From Leucothrix arctica (GTDB taxonomy: Bacteria; Pseudomonadota; Gammaproteobacteria; Thiotrichales; Thiotrichaceae), in the NCBI RefSeq assembly GCF_003172895.1, contig NZ_QGKL01000042.1, positions 558,001-622,000 on the forward strand: DNA of 64,000 bases, written 5' to 3'. The notes beneath the pieces are model-generated. The model worked only from the letters and a program-made list of their open reading frames with translations. It was not told the DNA's origin and did no database searches. Below are positions 9,164-18,188 of this stretch, in pieces. A program made the translations under genes and the position numbers. Every line of letters begins with the position of its first letter. The first letter of the stretch is position 1.

Positions 9164-9475
9164 TTATAAACCACTTTTATTTTGGCGCCAAAAGATATCT
9201 TCGTCCTTAGATAAGCTCATTTTAAATAACTCAATCAAAGGGTATGCACGGGTACCAATCACTACAGCAGGTTCGTCTTCTGTTATATCTTCAGCCTGCT
9301 CTTCACTGGACTCAGCAATAATTGCTGATTGTAGATTTTGCAGATAAGCGCTGATGTCCTGAGAGGGGATAGTGCCCGGTACATCACTGCTATGCTTCAT
9401 TAGTCCAAGGAGTTGTTTTGCATCCTCTTCTACCATACTGAACCCCGAGCCTGATTTATTTTCAAAACGAATCAT
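9164..9475 (-). CDS. DUF1840-like small protein
   Basis: A 103-residue soluble protein beginning MIRFENKSGSGFSMVEEDAKQ, with LLGLMKH, a central acidic low-complexity patch, and RAYPLIELFKMSLSKDEDIFW near the C-terminus. The order (short strand, EEDAKQLL helix, IP-x-x-DI-x-x-x-L helix, acidic linker, A(F/Y)PLIELL helix) is that of DUF1840, a proteobacterial family of unknown function. AGGAGA lies 6 bases before the ATG. It lies in the minus-strand stress-gene run, 43 bp upstream of the PRC-barrel gene. Confidence 0.65.
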   Translation of the reverse strand: MIRFENKSGSGFSMVEEDAKQLLGLMKHSSDVPGTIPSQDISAYLQNLQSAIIAESSEEQAEDITEDEPAVVIGTRAYPLIELFKMSLSKDEDIFWRQNKSGL

Positions 9476-9511
9476 CTTTCTTCTCCTAAATAAGCGAATG
9501 GCGTCATAGCT

Positions 9512-10018
9512 TTACATGATCACTTTGCCGTGATTTCCCGGGCCATCAATGGTGACCTTTTCTTCGTCCTGAAAAATAGCTTTACCGACCTTCCACAAGA
9601 ACCTAAGCTCCTTTGAGCCGGATAAATCCCAATATTCACCATGCTCGGGAGAGAACTTAATGAGGCGAATATCTACCTGTTCGGCTCCTAGCGGGAACCA
9701 TGCTTTCCATGCTGGGCTAAATAATTCGCGAATCAGTGCGCGATCATTAATAACGTCCGACTGGCCTGATAGCGACACGAACTGATTATTAGATTGAAGC
9801 GTTAATGCTGTTTGTGGATTATTTTCAATTTCGGCTGTTTTGCCATTCACGGCACTGGTCGCGAAAAATATATTGCCGGTTTTTGTTTCATGATAAGCCA
9901 CTGACATTGGACGTGCATGCATGACACCTTCTGTGTCGGTACTAATCAACATCGCAACGCTAAATTCCTCAATAATGTTATTAATGTTGTCTACCAGTTC
10001 TACGGTTGAATTTTCCAT
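9512..10018 (-). CDS. general-stress protein of the pyridoxamine 5'-phosphate oxidase fold
   Basis: A 168-residue protein with the split-barrel flavin-binding pattern: FSVAMLISTDTEGVMHARPMS, then TGNIFFATSAVNGKTAEIENN, and QTALTLQSNNQFVSLSGQSDV. It matches the general-stress group (Pfam Pyridox_ox_2/PNPOx-like; Xanthomonas and Bacillus stress protein 26 relatives) rather than authentic PdxH. It may bind FMN, FAD or F420-like cofactors; the natural substrate is unknown. The genomic neighbourhood of small stress proteins agrees with that. Confidence 0.8.
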   Translation of the reverse strand: MENSTVELVDNINNIIEEFSVAMLISTDTEGVMHARPMSVAYHETKTGNIFFATSAVNGKTAEIENNPQTALTLQSNNQFVSLSGQSDVINDRALIRELFSPAWKAWFPLGAEQVDIRLIKFSPEHGEYWDLSGSKELRFLWKVGKAIFQDEEKVTIDGPGNHGKVIM

Positions 10019-10093
10019 AATTACTTATCCTTTAGTGGTATTTAATACACATGAAACTAATTATTTAAAATACTGAATAATTAGCAGCATCAG

Positions 10094-10128
10094 AAAAAAG
10101 GCTACCTGAGTAGGGAATTCAGATAGCC
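10094..10128 (-). terminator. rho-independent terminator after the 48-residue membrane protein gene
   Basis: On the minus strand the arms TGGCTATCTGA and TCAGGTAGCC pair with one mismatch around a 9-base loop and are followed by six U (plus-strand A-run at 10094-10099). It lies 20 bp past the stop of the small gene at 10148. Confidence 0.75.
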
Positions 10129-10147
10129 AAAAACTAAGCAGACAGCG

Positions 10148-10294
10148 TTATAAACGTGGCCCCTGAATGAGACGAACGAGTATCATCACAACAGCGATGA
10201 CCAATAGGATATGAATGAATCCGCCCATCGTGTAGGAAGAAACAAAGCCCAGCAACCAAAGGACAATCAATACAACTACAATAAAATTAAGCAT
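10148..10294 (-). CDS. 48-residue membrane protein (lmo0937/DUF5670-like)
   Basis: This gene is short and was found by hand translation: it begins MLNFIVVVLIVLWLLGFVSS and ends LVRLIQGPRL. It has two membrane helices separated by SSYTMGGFIHI. This arrangement matches the lmo0937-family small membrane proteins, in which a VLWLLG..SSYT.GGFIHILLVIA core is strongly conserved. The function of the family is unknown; it is common next to stress genes. A terminator follows immediately, so it is probably its own transcript. Confidence 0.8.
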   Translation of the reverse strand: MLNFIVVVLIVLWLLGFVSSYTMGGFIHILLVIAVVMILVRLIQGPRL

Positions 10295-10509
10295 TTTACA
10301 TTCCTTGTTGACTGGTTAGACCCATGCAGATTTACCGTGTCTGTTTAGCCAGCACAAACTTAAGACTATGCCATTTAAGCTTTTCCATCTGTTCGGTAGC
10401 GCACCGATAAAACCGTATCGCTTTATATATTTTCTTTTATTATCTAATTTTTGATGTGTATGTAGTGATCAAGTAAAACTGAACGCCTGTAAACACCTAA
10501 ATAACTGAC

Positions 10510-10543
10510 AAAAAAAATCACCCTCTGAAAACAGAAGATGATT
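10510..10543 (-). terminator. strong rho-independent terminator of the corA/outer-membrane-protein unit
   Basis: On the minus strand a 12-bp stem (AATCATCTTCTG with CAGAGGGTGATT, two G-U pairs) closes a TTTT loop and is followed by a run of at least six U. A second inverted repeat (GCTGGTTAG/CTAACCAGC, 10550-10582) lies between it and the stop codon. Confidence 0.85.
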
Positions 10544-10580
10544 AATAGGCTGGTTAGTTAGGAGGAAAAAACCTAACCAG

Positions 10581-11153
10581 CTAGTAATCCCATCGAAGAC
10601 TGATATAAGCAATTTGTTCACCACTTGATGCACTAAAGTTGAAGCCAGCAGATAACGCATCAATTAAATAATAACGCGCACCGACTCTAAAAGTTGCACC
10701 ATCGTTGTAGTCTAGATTCGCATTCACCTCTAAATCATCCATGAGTTGATGCCTAAGACCGACGCCAGCAGCAAGCCTTGTGTCACTAGACCCCTCATCA
10801 AAGTCTTGATAAACCAGCTTAGCGTTAGCAGTAAGGTCGGTATTATGAGCGACCTCTTTATGGTACCCAGCACCTAGTGACACTTCATCAAAATCGATTG
10901 TAGAGTCGATGTCTTGACCTGTTGAGTAGTCAGCTAACACATTATATTCTGAAGTGACGCCGTAGGAGACCGTCAAGCGTTCCACATCCGTCGAGTTTTC
11001 ATCAGTATCAGAATACTCTATTGCACCCTCGATATAATTATAGTTGATTACCAACTCATCTGCCGTCGCTGCAACGCTCGAAGATGCAATTAACACCAAA
11101 GCAGCGCTTGAAACTGCCGTTTTTAACATTGAAAGTATGCGTTTATTATTCAT
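10581..11153 (-). CDS. outer-membrane beta-barrel protein (YfaZ-like)
   Basis: The 190-residue product has a signal peptide (MNNKRILSMLKTAVSSAALV, cleavage near SSSVAA-TADE). It then has alternating amphipathic strands (ELVINYNYIEGAIEYSD, ERLTVSYGVTSEYNVLADYS, and so on), and it ends in an aromatic residue (AYISLRWDY), the C-terminal signature read by the BAM complex. About eight strands are expected. It resembles the YfaZ and outer-membrane-porin-like families. The start was set at MNNKRIL, the signal-peptide start; this places it 19 bp after corA, in one transcript. A role as a small channel serving the CorA system is only inference from position. Confidence 0.7.
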   Translation of the reverse strand: MNNKRILSMLKTAVSSAALVLIASSSVAATADELVINYNYIEGAIEYSDTDENSTDVERLTVSYGVTSEYNVLADYSTGQDIDSTIDFDEVSLGAGYHKEVAHNTDLTANAKLVYQDFDEGSSDTRLAAGVGLRHQLMDDLEVNANLDYNDGATFRVGARYYLIDALSAGFNFSASSGEQIAYISLRWDY

Positions 11154-11172
11154 AATATTTTTGCCGCCAATA

Positions 11173-12120
11173 TCACAGCCATCCTTTACGTTTAAATAGC
11201 CAATAAGGCGCAATTCCGGAAGTCACCATCAATAGTATCGCAAATGGATAACCTAGTTCCCAAGATAACTCCGGCATAAATTCAAAATTCATTCCGTAAA
11301 CACTAGCCACCAACGTAGGAGGAAGAAACACTACTGCGGCAATAGAGAATATTTTAATGATTTTGTTTTGTTCAATATTAATCTTTCCCATGATCACATC
11401 CATAAGAAATTTTACTTTTTCAAACAGTGCTGCTGAATGAGAGAGTAAAGAATCAATATCTCTCAACATTTCACTGAGTCGCACTTGTTGCTTCTCAGAA
11501 AGTTTACCACTGCGTAACAACGAAGATAAAGTTCGCTGCTCATCAATCAGATTTAAGCGTGCACGACCATTCATCTCTTCAATACTGGCAATATGCATTA
11601 ATATATTTTCAAGATCCTTTTGGCCAGAGCTAAAAAATGCCTTGTCGTATTGACTGACTTCTTTATAAAGTCTTTCCAATAAATCGGCCAAACGATCGAT
11701 TTCAGTTTCAAACAAACCAAGCAGAATAGAAAAGGGCAAATTGACCCGGCTTGGTGTGCGTTTTAACAGTTGTGCAAAATCAGTAAAAACAGGCAAGTCT
11801 TCTGGGGTTAGGGTAAATATACGATTCTGATTTAACGTAAACCCAACCGTAACATTCACTACCCGGTCACCAACAGATTTGAGAAAGTAGGCATGTAAAT
11901 GCAGACCTTGCTCATCTTCATAAAACCGAGAGCTTGCCTCGATCTCTTCCATCAACTCTGTTGTTGTTAACTCTTGTTCGTAGGCATCCCTGACCCATTG
12001 ACGCTCGTCTTCCGTTGGCGTTGTAAGGTTGACCCACAATGCATTTTCTTTCAGTTGCTCAAAACACACGATGCTTGTTTCAACCAACGCGCCATCTTGT
12101 AACGAATAGATATTCAGCAT
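11173..12120 (-). CDS. corA: CorA magnesium/cobalt transport protein
   Basis: The product is 315 residues, close to the 316 of Escherichia coli CorA. The cytoplasmic funnel domain occupies about residues 1-250. Two C-terminal transmembrane helices follow, the first ending in the signature YGMNFEFMPEL with the GMN motif, and the tail is KRKGWL, all as in enteric CorA. It forms a pentameric Mg2+ (and Co2+/Ni2+) channel in the inner membrane. Its start codon is one base after the stop of the upstream small gene, so the two are translationally coupled. The outer-membrane protein gene follows. Confidence 0.95.
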   Translation of the reverse strand: MLNIYSLQDGALVETSIVCFEQLKENALWVNLTTPTEDERQWVRDAYEQELTTTELMEEIEASSRFYEDEQGLHLHAYFLKSVGDRVVNVTVGFTLNQNRIFTLTPEDLPVFTDFAQLLKRTPSRVNLPFSILLGLFETEIDRLADLLERLYKEVSQYDKAFFSSGQKDLENILMHIASIEEMNGRARLNLIDEQRTLSSLLRSGKLSEKQQVRLSEMLRDIDSLLSHSAALFEKVKFLMDVIMGKINIEQNKIIKIFSIAAVVFLPPTLVASVYGMNFEFMPELSWELGYPFAILLMVTSGIAPYWLFKRKGWL

Positions 12121-12121
12121 A

Positions 12122-12361
12122 TTAGGCTTTCATATTTTTTTGAGCGGTAAAGACTTCTTTAACTAACTCAATTTCAGATTTCCCGCCTGTTGAAATACCC
12201 AAACGCTTTACCTCATCAGCCAAAAAAGGGCGAATAGAGTCCATTATTGGCTTCCATGCTTCAAATGAAAAGTCATCATGATTGATACTCGGAGAAGGCT
12301 CTTCTGCACGCCTTAATATTTCCGTCATATCAGGTACTAAATCGCGTTCAAAATTATCCAT
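12122..12361 (-). CDS. small hypothetical protein preceding corA
   Basis: A 79-residue soluble acidic protein (MDNFERDLVPDMTEILRRAE, then SFEAWKPIMDSIRPFLADEV) with no motif I recognise. The ATG chosen has GGAG 6 bases upstream; a TTG four codons earlier overlaps that site and is unlikely. Its stop is one base from the corA start, so it is probably co-transcribed. Its function is unknown. Confidence 0.65.
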   Translation of the reverse strand: MDNFERDLVPDMTEILRRAEEPSPSINHDDFSFEAWKPIMDSIRPFLADEVKRLGISTGGKSEIELVKEVFTAQKNMKA

Positions 12362-12491
12362 GAGTGACTCCAAGTGTCTCTGAAAAGCTTAAAATCTAGT
12401 GTTTAGAGAAATAACAAAACTAGTATATTAAAATCCTAACAGGTTTATTTAGGCCACACATCGGTAAATATGCGTAGTTAGAATCATATTA

Positions 12492-12518
12492 CTACGTAGT
12501 TACCACAGTCAATCTACG
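12492..12518 (+). promoter_or_regulatory. shared stress-island element, copy A (before usp)
   Basis: CTACG at 12492, CCACA at 12503 and CTACG at 12514, each 11 bp apart and in direct orientation. The first box is part of the palindrome ACTACGTAGT; an additional CGTAG lies at 12473-12477. It is 106 bp before the usp ATG and also faces the divergent corA unit. The TATAAA further on (about 12545) is a -10 candidate. Confidence 0.7.
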
Positions 12519-12623
12519 AATATCTCCTTATCACAACCGCACTCTATAAAGCCTATAATTTATTCAAAATCAACATAACAATAAATAATCATTAGACGAC
12601 TATAGAAAATGTAGGCAAAGCAT

Positions 12624-13061
12624 ATGAAAGCGTATCAACAGATTTTACTGACCACTGACTTAACAAAACTCAGTGAAGAAGTTGCCAGAAAGGCTGTCAA
12701 TCTTGCGGGGCACTTTAATGCCCAGATCACGCTATTACATGTTATCCAACGTCACCCTGAAGACTTTCAAGGGAGTGTTGATACCTTTGAAGAACTAATG
12801 GAAACAAACCGAACCAAGATTAATACGTTCGTCAAAGCAATTCCGATCAAAAATACCACGCCAATGCTGCGTTTATCTGAGGACAGCATTGAAAATGAGA
12901 TCATTGAAGTGGCCAAAGAAATCAAAGCTAACCTCATCATTATTGGCTCGTACCATGGTGATGAGGTGACGGATGACAACCAATTAAATATTAATATCGT
13001 TAAAGAGCAAGCCATGTGTGATGTCCTTGTCGTACACCCAGATCAGAGCAAAACAGCATGA
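12624..13061 (+). CDS. universal stress protein (UspA fold)
   Basis: A 145-residue single-domain protein with the Usp alpha/beta start (MKAYQQILLTTDLTKLSEEV), the central ITLLHVI strand and the C-terminal ANLIIIGSYHGDE and CDVLVVHP. The usual ATP-binding pattern G-2x-G-9x-G(S/T) is not intact: after GSYHGDE comes a polar stretch with no glycines, so it may not bind ATP in the usual way. It heads the export operon, overlapping the next gene by 4 bp (ATGA), and is preceded by regulatory element copy A. Its role is probably in survival of energy or acid stress; partner unknown. Confidence 0.88.
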   Translation: MKAYQQILLTTDLTKLSEEVARKAVNLAGHFNAQITLLHVIQRHPEDFQGSVDTFEELMETNRTKINTFVKAIPIKNTTPMLRLSEDSIENEIIEVAKEIKANLIIIGSYHGDEVTDDNQLNINIVKEQAMCDVLVVHPDQSKTA

Positions 13062-14155
13062 AAAAAATCTTAACCCTACTCATTCTTTTAATGGCTGGCG
13101 GGGGCAGTGCTTATTATTGGCATCTGCAAAACCCTTTAGTGACGGGGAGTGACATCATTCCTAAAATAGAGCTTCAAATAAGTGAGTTATTTGGCAAACA
13201 ACCCATCAATGAAAACGAACTGTTACTTTACGGAAACATTGATATTCGAGAGGCACAACTCGCATTTAATAGCTCTGAACATATCACCGAAATTTTAGTA
13301 CAAGAAGGTGAGCAGGTTAAAAAAGGGCAATTACTCGCACGACTACATAACGAAATCCTAAAGGCTCAATTACAACAGGCTGAGGCTCAACTACATGCTC
13401 AGTCAGAAACCATTGTTAAACTCAAGGCAGGGTCTAGAAAGGAAGAGATTGAACAAGTCCGTTCGCAATACAATGCCGCGGTAACCACCTATAAAATAGC
13501 ATTGAGTAGTTATAAACGAACCATCCCGCTATTAAAAAAACGCGTCATATCACCAGATGATTACGATAAAGCGAGAGCCTTGTCAGAGTCCACAAAAGCG
13601 CAAGCAGAAGCCGCAAAACACTCTCTGTTATTAATACAGAGCGGTACTAGAAAAGAAGATATTGCAATTGCTATTGCCACCCTAAAAAGTCTGGAAGCCA
13701 ATGTTTCTCTTGTTAAGCAACAACTCGATAACGCAAAGTTATACGCGCCAGCGGACGGCATAATTCGAAACCGTATTCTCGAAGTGGGCAGCATGGCATT
13801 TCCAGCAACGCCGGTGATGACGTTAGCGTTTATCAACCCTGTATGGGTGAGAGCGTACCTACCTGAAACGGCTTTGGGCAAAGTTGCCATCGGTAGTAAA
13901 GCAATGATCTCCACTGACAGCTACCCCGATAAAGTGTATGAAGGCTGGGTGGGTTATATCTCACCCACCTCCGAGTTCACCCCTAAAACCATTCAAACCA
14001 GTGAATTACGCACGAGACTTGTTTACTCGGTACGTATTTATGCCTGCAACCCACAGAATGAATTACGCTTAGGCATGCCGACGACAGTGAGTGTGGATAT
14101 AAGCAAACCGCCTGCATCACAGGAAAGTGGTATCCAGAATTGTGGGAATAAATGA
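13058..14155 (+). CDS. HlyD-family membrane fusion protein
   Basis: A 365-residue periplasmic adaptor with an N-terminal anchor (ILTLLILLMAGGGSAYYW) and a biotinyl-lipoyl-like half-domain (ITEILVQEGEQVKKGQLLA). A long coiled-coil hairpin spans about residues 100-220 (KAQLQQAEAQLHAQSETIVK, SRKEEIEQVRSQYNAAVTTY), followed by the second lipoyl half (LYAPADGIIRNRILEVGSMA) and a beta-barrel. It would connect the downstream ABC-2 exporter to an outer-membrane channel of the TolC type, which is not encoded here. It is closest in layout to the YhiI-type adaptors that accompany YhiH/YhhJ ABC systems. It overlaps its neighbours on both sides. Confidence 0.9.
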   Translation: MKKILTLLILLMAGGGSAYYWHLQNPLVTGSDIIPKIELQISELFGKQPINENELLLYGNIDIREAQLAFNSSEHITEILVQEGEQVKKGQLLARLHNEILKAQLQQAEAQLHAQSETIVKLKAGSRKEEIEQVRSQYNAAVTTYKIALSSYKRTIPLLKKRVISPDDYDKARALSESTKAQAEAAKHSLLLIQSGTRKEDIAIAIATLKSLEANVSLVKQQLDNAKLYAPADGIIRNRILEVGSMAFPATPVMTLAFINPVWVRAYLPETALGKVAIGSKAMISTDSYPDKVYEGWVGYISPTSEFTPKTIQTSELRTRLVYSVRIYACNPQNELRLGMPTTVSVDISKPPASQESGIQNCGNK

Positions 14156-15921
14156 TGTCAGATGCGGCGCTCAAACTATCTTCTGTTAGCAAGCTGTTTG
14201 AGAGTCATGGTCGTGTCATAAAAGCACTGGATGATGTCAGCTTTGAAATCCAAGCGGGAAAAGTTACAGGACTGATTGGCCCTGATGGCGCAGGCAAGAC
14301 AACCTTGATGAGACTTATTTCAGGCTTATTGGTCCCTGCAAGCGGCGCCATCGAGGTCGTCGGTATTGATGTTATTAGCGACCCATTAGCGGTGCAATCC
14401 CAACTTGGCTATATGCCTCAACGTTTTGGTTTGTATGATGACTTAACGGTTCAGCAAAATCTCGACCTGTATGCTGACCTACAAAATATCGCTTATAAAG
14501 ACCGTCAGCCCCGTTTTGATCAACTGATGAATATGACGGGTATGAGCCCGTTTACCAAACGATTAGCGGGAAACTTATCCGGCGGCATGAAACAAAAGCT
14601 CGGCCTCGCCTGCACACTATTACGCTCTCCAAAGCTCTTGATACTTGATGAGCCTACCGTCGGTGTTGATCCTGTTTCTCGTCGAGAACTATGGGAAATC
14701 ATTTACCAACAAGTCAGTCAAGTGGGTATGAGTGTATTGCTCAGTACCGCATACATGGATGAAGCCGAGCGCTGTGATGAGGTTGTGCTACTGCACGAAG
14801 GTAAGCTTCTCATGCAGGGTAAACCCAAAGACCTTAGCCAACCACTGTCTGGGCGAACCTTTCATATCAGTGTTGAGGGCGTGCGACACCGAACATTACA
14901 ACAAGTCTTAAGTAATGCCCCAGATGTACTAGATGCCTTAATCGAAGGCGAAGGTGTTCGTGTCGTCATGGAACAGGTGGTTGATGCTAAAGCAATCGTG
15001 TTACCTCAAGTGTTGACACAAGAGACTCATGGAACGGTCAGTATTGATCCCGTTAAACCACGCTTCGAAGATGCCTTTATCGCTCGATTAAAAACCAAGT
15101 CTACTATCACTCAACAAACAACCATTGCACCGTTATCAGTCAGCAGTTCAGCTGACAAAGCAGTCATCAGTGTTGATAATCTGACACGGACTTTTGGTGA
15201 ATTCATTGCTGTAAATAAAATCAGCTTTAACGTCAAAAAAGGCGAAGTATTTGGTTTATTAGGTGCTAATGGGGCGGGGAAGTCTACGGCCTTTCGCATG
15301 CTATGCGGGCTGTTACCCGTTAGTAGTGGCAAGGTATCAGTAGCAGGGCTGGATTTACGTGTCGCCGCCGCTGATGCACGCCGACGTATTGGTTACATGG
15401 CGCAAAAATTCTCACTGTATAGCGACTTGTCCGTCACGCAAAACCTAAACTTCTTCTCAAGTGCCTACGGCTTGAGTGGTAAACAACAAAAACAACGTCT
15501 GGCGTGGGCGATAACAACCTTTGAGCTAGAAAATTACAAAAACACCAATGCTGGAAACTTGCCTCTAGGTTACAAGCAACGACTGTCATTTGCCGCTGCG
15601 TTAATGCATGAGCCAGAGATCCTATTTTTAGACGAACCAACCTCAGGTGTAGATCCATTGGCTCGGCGTGAGTTTTGGGAACGCACCAATCATCTTGCAG
15701 AAATGGGGGTAACCATCCTTGTCACCACTCACTTTATGGATGAGGCAAACTACTGTGATCACCTAGTGATTATGGAAGCGGGGCGAATTTTAGCCGCAGG
15801 TACACCGCTAGATATGAAAAACCTAGCCCGCAACGATGAGCAGCCTGACCCATCCATGGAAGATGCGTTTATTTATCTGCTGAACAGTAACGATCAAAAA
15901 CATCAGGCGGTGATTGCATGA
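14152..15921 (+). CDS. ABC transporter ATPase with two fused nucleotide-binding domains
   Basis: The 589-residue protein holds two ABC domains in tandem (about residues 5-235 and 330-570) and no membrane segments. The first has Walker A GPDGAGKTT, signature LSGGMKQKLGLA and Walker B LLILDEPTVGVDP. The second has Walker A GANGAGKST, Walker B EILFLDEPTSGVDP, but a degenerate signature (LPLGYKQRLSFA in place of LSGGQ-like). It resembles the soluble half of the RbbA/YhiH family. It powers the two ABC-2 permeases that follow; overlaps of 4 bp on both sides indicate a tight operon. The start could be either of two successive ATG codons. Confidence 0.9.
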   Translation: MMSDAALKLSSVSKLFESHGRVIKALDDVSFEIQAGKVTGLIGPDGAGKTTLMRLISGLLVPASGAIEVVGIDVISDPLAVQSQLGYMPQRFGLYDDLTVQQNLDLYADLQNIAYKDRQPRFDQLMNMTGMSPFTKRLAGNLSGGMKQKLGLACTLLRSPKLLILDEPTVGVDPVSRRELWEIIYQQVSQVGMSVLLSTAYMDEAERCDEVVLLHEGKLLMQGKPKDLSQPLSGRTFHISVEGVRHRTLQQVLSNAPDVLDALIEGEGVRVVMEQVVDAKAIVLPQVLTQETHGTVSIDPVKPRFEDAFIARLKTKSTITQQTTIAPLSVSSSADKAVISVDNLTRTFGEFIAVNKISFNVKKGEVFGLLGANGAGKSTAFRMLCGLLPVSSGKVSVAGLDLRVAAADARRRIGYMAQKFSLYSDLSVTQNLNFFSSAYGLSGKQQKQRLAWAITTFELENYKNTNAGNLPLGYKQRLSFAAALMHEPEILFLDEPTSGVDPLARREFWERTNHLAEMGVTILVTTHFMDEANYCDHLVIMEAGRILAAGTPLDMKNLARNDEQPDPSMEDAFIYLLNSNDQKHQAVIA

Positions 15922-17042
15922 TCAGCCCATCTAACATGCGCTTATGGGGAATTATTCGTAAAGAAGCTTGGCAGATTGTGCGTGACCCTTCGAGTATTGC
16001 GATTGCTTTTGTCATGCCTGTGGTACTGCTGTATTTGTTTGGCTACGGTATTTCTCTCAATGCTAAAGACATTCCGCTAGGTTTAGTCGCGGACAAACCT
16101 GATTTGATTACCCAATCATTACAAGGGTCATTTGAACGCTCTGAGTTTTTTAATCTCATGACTTTCAACTCGATACAAGAAGCGCAGTTAGCGGTTGATG
16201 AACGTCTGATCGATGGGATTGTATGGATGCGCAGTAACTTCTCATCCAACCTACAAGCGGGTCTGGATGCGCCTATTAATATCATTATCAATGGTGTTGA
16301 CTCCAACCAAGCCAACATTACCAACGGTTATATTCAGGGAGTCTGGCAAGCTTGGTTGACACATTTTGCTGAGTCAAAAGGCGTTGAACTGAGTCAGACG
16401 GTACAGATTAAACAGCGTGTCTGGTTCAATGCCGCGCTATCCAGCCGCATGTATTTAGTCCCTGGCGTCATCGTCATCATCATGACCATTATTGGTTCGC
16501 TGTTAACGGCCATGGTGGTGGCTCGTGAATGGGAGCGGGGCACGATGGAGGCGCTGATGGTTACGCCGCTGCGCATGAAAGAAATGCTGGTCGGTAAGTT
16601 GATTCCTTATTTCATACTAGGAATGGCAAGCATGTTTTTAAGCCTAGCACTGGCCGTATGGCAATTTGAAGTGCCACTGCGCGGATCATTTTGGATCGTC
16701 ATTGTCACTTCCGCACTGTTCATGTTGGTGTCATTGATGATTGGCTTATTGATTTCTATCGTGTCAAAAAACCAATTCGTAGCAGGCCAACTCGCTATTA
16801 TCATTACGTTTCTACCTGCATTTATCTTGTCGGGTTTCCTGTTTGATATTAACTCCATGCCGACTGCGATTCAGGCAGTGACGCTAATTGTGCCGTCGCG
16901 TTACTTTGTTTCATTACTGCAAACCCTGTTTCTAGCGGGTGATGTTTGGCCCGTGATTATTCCAAATTCACTTGTTTTGTTAGCGATGTTGATATTTTTC
17001 TACGTCATTGTTTTACGTAAATTTAAAAAGCGTTTGGAGTGA
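15918..17042 (+). CDS. ABC-2 type permease, first subunit (YhhJ-like)
   Basis: A 374-residue inner-membrane protein. One helix near residues 25-45 is followed by a large periplasmic domain (about 50-180), then five C-terminal helices, the pattern of the ABC2_membrane_3 family (MISPSNMRLWGIIRKEAWQI; REWERGTMEALMVTPLRMKE). The REWERGTME loop is the typical coupling motif for this family. It pairs with the next permease and the fused ATPase. The substrate is unknown; YhhJ-type systems are usually called drug or hydrophobic-compound exporters without direct proof. Confidence 0.88.
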   Translation: MISPSNMRLWGIIRKEAWQIVRDPSSIAIAFVMPVVLLYLFGYGISLNAKDIPLGLVADKPDLITQSLQGSFERSEFFNLMTFNSIQEAQLAVDERLIDGIVWMRSNFSSNLQAGLDAPINIIINGVDSNQANITNGYIQGVWQAWLTHFAESKGVELSQTVQIKQRVWFNAALSSRMYLVPGVIVIIMTIIGSLLTAMVVAREWERGTMEALMVTPLRMKEMLVGKLIPYFILGMASMFLSLALAVWQFEVPLRGSFWIVIVTSALFMLVSLMIGLLISIVSKNQFVAGQLAIIITFLPAFILSGFLFDINSMPTAIQAVTLIVPSRYFVSLLQTLFLAGDVWPVIIPNSLVLLAMLIFFYVIVLRKFKKRLE

Positions 17043-17049
17043 GCAGCCG

Positions 17050-18162
17050 ATGAACATTGCACAAATTATTGCGCTAGCCAAAAAAGAATTTTTAGCGTTA
17101 CTGCGCGATAGTCGCAGTCGCATGGTCTTGATTGCCCCTCCGATCTTTCAAATGCTGATCTTCGGTTTTGCAGCCTCATACGATATTAATAATGTCCCTA
17201 TCGCGGTTTACAACCAAGACCAAGGCGTAGCCTCTCGTGAATACATCAGTAAGCTAAATGGCTCACCTAACTTTGAAATCACCACTATTATTGCAAAAAA
17301 TGCGGAAATAGCACCACTGATTAATAACCGAGAAGTGTTACTGGTGGTCAATATAGAACCTAACTTTAGTGACCATATTGCTCAGGGCAGCTCAGGCGGC
17401 ATTCAAGTGATTCTAGATGGCAGAAACTCCAACACTGCTAGCATTGCCATGAATTACCTTGCGACGCTAAGCATTGCCTTTAACCAAAAGTGGAATGAAG
17501 ATCACGGCATAACGGGGACCAATGTGGCATTGAGCGGACGCTATTGGTTTAACGAAAACTTGCAGTCACGATGGTTTATTATTCCGGGAATTTTAGGCAT
17601 GTTGATACTTGTAGTGACCTTATTAGTAACCGCACTGTCTGTAGCACGCGAGCGCGAAGCGGGTACTTTTGACCAATTACTCGTTACCCCCATGCGACCG
17701 GTTGAGATTCTAATTGGTAAAGCTATTCCGGGGATTGTTGTTGGTATCATCGAAGCCACCATCATTCTTGTAGTCATTGTTCAACTTTTTGAAATTCCAC
17801 TGCGTGGCGACATTGGTGCGCTATACCTCGGCATTGTGCTGTTCTTGTTATCTGCAACAGGTGTTGGACTGATGATTTCCGCGATTTCAGTCACACAACA
17901 ACAAGCGATATTAGGGGCATTTCTGTTTCTCGTACCCGCCGTTATTCTGTCTGGCTTTTCAACCCCCATCGCCAACATGCCTGAAGTCATTCAGTGGTTA
18001 ACGTATCTGAACCCCTTACGCTATTTTTTGATTATTGTCAGAGGGGTATTTTTAGAGGGCAACAGCTACGGTCTTCTAATAGACCAGTACTGGCCCATGC
18101 TAATCATCAGTATCGTAAGCCTTATGTTTTCAGGCTGGCTGTTTAAGCACCGTATGTACTAG
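17050..18162 (+). CDS. ABC-2 type permease, second subunit
   Basis: The 370-residue paralogue of the preceding permease has the same one-plus-five helix layout and a matching coupling loop (AREREAGTFDQLLVTPMRPV). The start is MNIAQIIAL, 8 bp after the previous stop; upstream in-frame codons overlap the previous gene and show no homology. Two different permease chains with one double-headed ATPase imply a heterodimeric membrane core. It is the last gene of the usp-HlyD-ABC unit; I see no hairpin terminator after it, and the next regulatory element begins 26 bp later. Confidence 0.88.
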   Translation: MNIAQIIALAKKEFLALLRDSRSRMVLIAPPIFQMLIFGFAASYDINNVPIAVYNQDQGVASREYISKLNGSPNFEITTIIAKNAEIAPLINNREVLLVVNIEPNFSDHIAQGSSGGIQVILDGRNSNTASIAMNYLATLSIAFNQKWNEDHGITGTNVALSGRYWFNENLQSRWFIIPGILGMLILVVTLLVTALSVAREREAGTFDQLLVTPMRPVEILIGKAIPGIVVGIIEATIILVVIVQLFEIPLRGDIGALYLGIVLFLLSATGVGLMISAISVTQQQAILGAFLFLVPAVILSGFSTPIANMPEVIQWLTYLNPLRYFLIIVRGVFLEGNSYGLLIDQYWPMLIISIVSLMFSGWLFKHRMY

Positions 18163-18188
18163 AGCGTTTTGTATTAAAAATAGGGCGT

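Noticed and set aside
10469-10663. 64-codon minus-strand open frame over the terminator of the outer-membrane-protein gene
   Set aside because: It overlaps the terminator and the end of a well-supported gene in another frame.
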